From Dyadobacter fermentans (lineage in GTDB: Bacteria; Bacteroidota; Bacteroidia; Cytophagales; Spirosomataceae), in NCBI RefSeq assembly GCF_019924045.1, contig NZ_JAHXBN010000035.1, forward strand, positions 1-10,027: 10,027 nt of DNA, written 5' to 3'. Below are positions 8,125 to 10,027 of the stretch, one piece after another. Position 1 is the stretch's first letter; every line of letters starts with the position of its first letter. Made by a program: the position numbers and the translations under genes. The notes under the pieces were generated by a model. It was not told the DNA's origin and ran no database searches. It saw only the letters and a program-made list of their open reading frames with translations.

Positions 8125-8172
8125 AAAAAGCACTGCCTGCAAAAAGTATCCAACTTGTAGGTAGTGCTTTTT
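8125..8172 (+). terminator. intrinsic terminator after the protease gene
   Basis: AAAAAGCACTGCCTGCAA (8125-8142) pairs with TTGTAGGTAGTGCTTTTT (8155-8172), 18 positions with two G-T type mismatches, around a 12-base loop, and the descending arm ends in a T run. The A run on the ascending side means it could also stop transcription from the other strand. It lies 50 bases after the protease stop codon. Confidence 0.82.
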
Positions 8173-8184
8173 ATACTTTGTTCT

Positions 8185-8280
8185 GAAACTGCCATGGAGC
8201 TGGCCCGGTACCGGCAGCAGCTGCGCACCAAAACGCTTGATACTGGGGAAGATAAAGGAAAGAGCTTGGGAATAAGCTAG
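8185..8280 (+). pseudogene. possible 3' remnant of an unknown gene
   Basis: An open frame ending at TAG 8278-8280 encodes a polar, basic tail (ETAMELARYRQQLRTKTLDTG and on). Its first two-thirds is clearly more GC-rich than the DNA on either side, and it is followed 17 bases later by a terminator hairpin, as the end of a gene would be. No start context or upstream body exists: the preceding DNA is the terminator of the protease gene. A 28-codon gene starting at ATG 8194 is possible but less likely than a fragment left by rearrangement. The family is not recognised. Confidence 0.3.
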
Positions 8281-8297
8281 AATTGAATAACGAAGAG

Positions 8298-8333
8298 AAA
8301 AACTACAAAAGCTTAATTTGCTTTGTAGTTTTT
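8298..8333 (+). terminator. intrinsic terminator, possibly bidirectional
   Basis: AAAAACTACAAAAGC (8298-8312) pairs with GCTTTGTAGTTTTT (8320-8333), with one bulged A and a 7-base loop. The stem is AT-rich but long, and ends in TTTTT, with an A run on the other arm. It lies between the 8280 stop and the hydrolase remnant and would block readthrough into it. Confidence 0.65.
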
Positions 8334-8334
8334 C

Positions 8335-8743
8335 CTAACCCGTACAAGCTGCACTTTAAAATGATAAAAGGGGAGAGAACCCCTATACTTTTTGAATCTG
8401 GGGGTGGAAAAGATGCGTCACAATGGGATTCGATAGCTACAATAGTGCATCAGCGTCTCAAAGCAACTGTTATTACGTATGACCGGGCAGGTTTTGGCCA
8501 AATTAGCCTTGACACTCTGGACTATACAATTCTTCAGGAAATCAAAAGTCTTGAATCGGCTTTGCAAAGTTTGGTTTCTCAAATGAGAAGTTACTGCTGG
8601 TCGGACATTCGTTGGGAGGCTTTTATAACAGAGTTTATGCCGCTCGCCACTGTAGCCTTACCAAATATGTTGATCAGTTGATTGAACATTCAGCCATAAG
8701 GAAAGAGATGCCAAAATCTTCTCAAGCTGACTGTATAAAATAG
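8335..8743 (+). pseudogene. alpha/beta hydrolase, truncated and frameshifted
   Basis: Family-like sequence starts near 8338 ('NPYKLHFKMIKGERTPILFE'), covering the oxyanion loop 'ESGGGKDASQW' and strand 'TYDRAGFG'. The frame breaks at about 8571-8574; adding one G to the TTGG run restores 'LQSLGFSNEKLLLVGHSLGG', with the nucleophile Ser codon at 8609-8611. The restored frame then meets TAG at 8741-8743, and beyond it a further stretch ('WRALPNVTNI') still looks like the family. The usual N-terminal signal or first strand is missing, replaced by the 8298-8333 terminator, and the C-terminal half with the acid and His of the triad is not recognisable. The gene is therefore dead. The TTG-started frame from 8283 is an artefact running through the terminator. 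Confidence 0.75.
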
Positions 8744-8808
8744 TGGAGAGCTCTCCCAAATGTAACGAACATTTCTGCGCCATGTTTGTCAGATCAAATT
8801 CGACCCTG

Positions 8809-9117
8809 TTATGGCGGGACTAATCGGTACTTACTAGGTTGGTTGTGAAAGTACGAAGGTTCAAAACGAATGTAGCCTCCGTTACACAGGTCCTTGAGAA
8901 TCCTGGAATATGTCGAGCTGCTGTTAATTTTTGCTCCTTTCATCAGTGGCCGGCTATAAATCGCAAGGTGACCGGGGTTCTTCGATGAAATCGCTTCCTT
9001 CCATATCGTCAGGTAAAGCGCAATGTGCGACGGGCCGATTTTAGGGTCTTTTTGTATCCGCTTAAAGAAAGAAGTTAGAAATTCGAGTGCGGAATTTTGG
9101 GAATCAGAATTGATCAT
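8809..9117 (-). CDS. small winged-helix-like protein of a mobile element
   Basis: The product is 102 residues, starting at ATG 9115-9117, which overlaps the upstream gene's TGA by ATGA. The N-terminal half ('ALEFLTSFFKRIQKDPKIGPSHIALYLTIW') and C-terminal half ('STYSRILKDLCNGGYIRFEPS', then 'SKYRLV') resemble small Bacteroidota DNA-binding proteins found on plasmids, transposons and integrated elements, where a recognition helix is followed by a two-stranded wing. Cytoplasmic, no signal. Likely role: transcriptional control or replication/mobilisation accessory of the element; this is inference from family look and neighbour. It is expected to be translated by coupling to the gene before it. 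The frame is intact. Confidence 0.68.
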   Translation of the reverse strand: MINSDSQNSALEFLTSFFKRIQKDPKIGPSHIALYLTIWKEAISSKNPGHLAIYSRPLMKGAKINSSSTYSRILKDLCNGGYIRFEPSYFHNQPSKYRLVPP

Positions 9118-9899
9118 ACCTTAACGCTGCGTTTCTTGCTGTTCCCTTCACTTTTCTCTTCCTCTCCCGGCAATTCCTTGTTTCCCTGCTGATGGTTCTT
9201 TTTCTCAGTCTGCTCTATACTTTTTTGCGTCTCGTCAGCGCCTGACTGACGGATTCTTTTTTGATTCTCGTCGTAGACGGTAATAGATTTGAACTGGGGA
9301 TTTGCTTCGATGAACCGTTTTTGGTCACCGTCGCCGACGAAAGTTACAGCCTGGCGATTCCCGCGTTCCAAGGATTCCAACAGCCTGACCCTTTCCTGTG
9401 GATCTGTAAGCTCCTTAATCGGGTGTTTTTCTATCGCTTTTTCAAGTTCAAATCCATACTGGGGGCTGAATTGGCGAACTTTGAAATTGCCGTTGGAGGT
9501 TGTTTCCTTAAAGTCGAGCTTTAACCATGCGTTATGAAACTGCCCATCTTTGTTTGCAAGGTCTTTGTTGACAGATCTGCCATCCAGCAAGTTATAAGCC
9601 TCCTTTTGAGTGATATTCCTTCCTTCATTGTTAATGTAAAATGTCTGGCCGACGCTTGTCTCCGAGCCGGGCTTTTGAAGTTCGGCGCGGTAGCTGTTAA
9701 AAAAATACATGTCTGAATTGGTTGATTTTTTGAAATTCAGCGACACAGCCAGCTCGTCCTTACCGTATGAAGTGACCTGTTTAATGCTGAACTCATTTTG
9801 GGCTTTCATAAGCTGTTCGCGCAGTTGAGCCTGAGCTTCTTCACCAAAGCCAGTATATTTGATCTGGTCTTTTAGATAATCGTGGTTTTTCTCGTTCAT
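9114..9899 (-). CDS. DUF3945-like protein of a Bacteroidota mobile element
   Basis: The product is 261 residues, starting at ATG 9897-9899. The body (1-215) has patterns I associate with proteins carried by Bacteroidota conjugative elements and plasmids, often grouped with DUF3945: 'YLKDQIKYTGFGE', 'NFKKSTNSDMYFFNSY', 'ITQKEAYNLLDGRSVNKDLANKDGQ', 'HPIKEL', 'GNRQAVTFV', 'RFIEANPQFKSITVYDE'. The last ~45 residues are a charged Lys/Glu/Gln tail, probably disordered. No signal peptide; the molecular function is unknown even in the family, though its genes tend to lie near topoisomerase or mobilisation genes. It is the first gene of a two-gene unit with 8809-9117. An IS21-like end begins within a few tens of bases of its start, so its native promoter is probably gone. 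Confidence 0.72.
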   Translation of the reverse strand: MNEKNHDYLKDQIKYTGFGEEAQAQLREQLMKAQNEFSIKQVTSYGKDELAVSLNFKKSTNSDMYFFNSYRAELQKPGSETSVGQTFYINNEGRNITQKEAYNLLDGRSVNKDLANKDGQFHNAWLKLDFKETTSNGNFKVRQFSPQYGFELEKAIEKHPIKELTDPQERVRLLESLERGNRQAVTFVGDGDQKRFIEANPQFKSITVYDENQKRIRQSGADETQKSIEQTEKKNHQQGNKELPGEEEKSEGNSKKRSVKV

Positions 9900-9908
9900 G
9901 ACGTTTTC

Positions 9909-10027
9909 TGTTTATTGCTTGGGTATTTCGGAGAAGTTGACCACCTGATTCCGTGGCAAATTGACCACCTGATTAACTGGCGGCCGAAGGCAAAAAATGC
10001 GGTAGAAGCGGGTTCAAAATTAGTAAA
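9909..10027. mobile_element. end of an IS21-like insertion sequence (partial)
   Basis: Two exact copies of TTGACCACCTGATT lie at 9937-9950 and 9961-9974, 24 bases apart. Tandem repeats of this kind near the tips are characteristic of IS21-family elements, and this particular sequence resembles ends I know from Cytophagales. IS21 tips begin with TG; the TG at 9909 is a plausible outer limit but the exact base is not certain. No istA or istB coding sequence is within the window, so family assignment rests on the end alone. The element would extend to the right. Confidence 0.6.
9937..9974 (+). repeat. two direct repeats, TTGACCACCTGATT
   Basis: The 14-base units at 9937-9950 and 9961-9974 are identical, separated by CCGTGGCAAA. 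They are likely binding sites for the IS21-like transposase at the element's end. A third copy might be expected further in, but none is seen before the window ends. Confidence 0.85.

Noticed and set aside
8283..8681. 132-codon ORF as an intact protein
   Set aside because: Its TTG start runs through a terminator hairpin and its C-terminus after about residue 96 is out of frame relative to the hydrolase fold, so it is a broken gene rather than a real product.
1..10027. CRISPR array, tRNA or rRNA gene, riboswitch, or defence cluster
   Set aside because: No regularly spaced identical repeats with unique spacers, no tRNA-like cloverleaf or T-loop signature, and no nuclease, helicase or toxin motifs were found in the frames read.

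Overview
The window reads as accessory DNA from a Bacteroidota genome, most like a Cytophagales (Spirosoma-type) bacterium. The evidence is a subtilisin-like protease with a C-terminal type IX secretion (T9SS) sorting domain, a periplasmic protein ending in a TonB-C-like domain, an ISL3 transposase of the form I associate with this group, a DUF3945-like mobile-element gene, and starts without clear Shine-Dalgarno sequences. These assignments come from motif recognition only; no search was run.

Left part (1-2270). A three-unit imperfect ~23-bp repeat at the edge precedes a small membrane-anchored protein of unknown function (155-622, +). Two minus-strand genes follow: a 129-residue unknown protein (742-1131) and a secreted protein with a C-terminal TonB-like domain (1446-2270). 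The 314 bases between them have no convincing gene.

Middle (about 2510-4272). An ISL3-family insertion sequence lies on the minus strand with long imperfect inverted repeats. Its transposase is dead: two in-frame stops and one frameshift, with all three DDE landmarks still readable. An unknown 129-residue protein (4300-4689, +) starts within 30 bases of its right end, followed by about 520 bases of AT-rich DNA without a supported gene.

Centre-right (5212-8172). This is the best-preserved functional unit: a two-gene operon of a small cysteine-rich lipoprotein and an 811-residue subtilase with a PKD/Ig-like region and T9SS sorting tail, two bases apart and closed by a clear hairpin terminator. 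The protease is probably exported by Sec, then moved across the outer membrane by T9SS; the lipoprotein may act with it at the cell surface.

Right part (8185-10027). This is a mosaic of debris: a short gene tail, a second terminator, and an alpha/beta-hydrolase pseudogene that is truncated at its start and frameshifted just before its GHSLGG motif. Then come two minus-strand genes sharing an ATGA overlap (DUF3945-like protein and small winged-helix protein) of a kind carried by Bacteroidota mobile elements. An IS21-like end with tandem TTGACCACCTGATT repeats sits directly upstream of their start. I see no clear undescribed system; the main interest is in the lipoprotein-protease pair and the layered insertion and decay.
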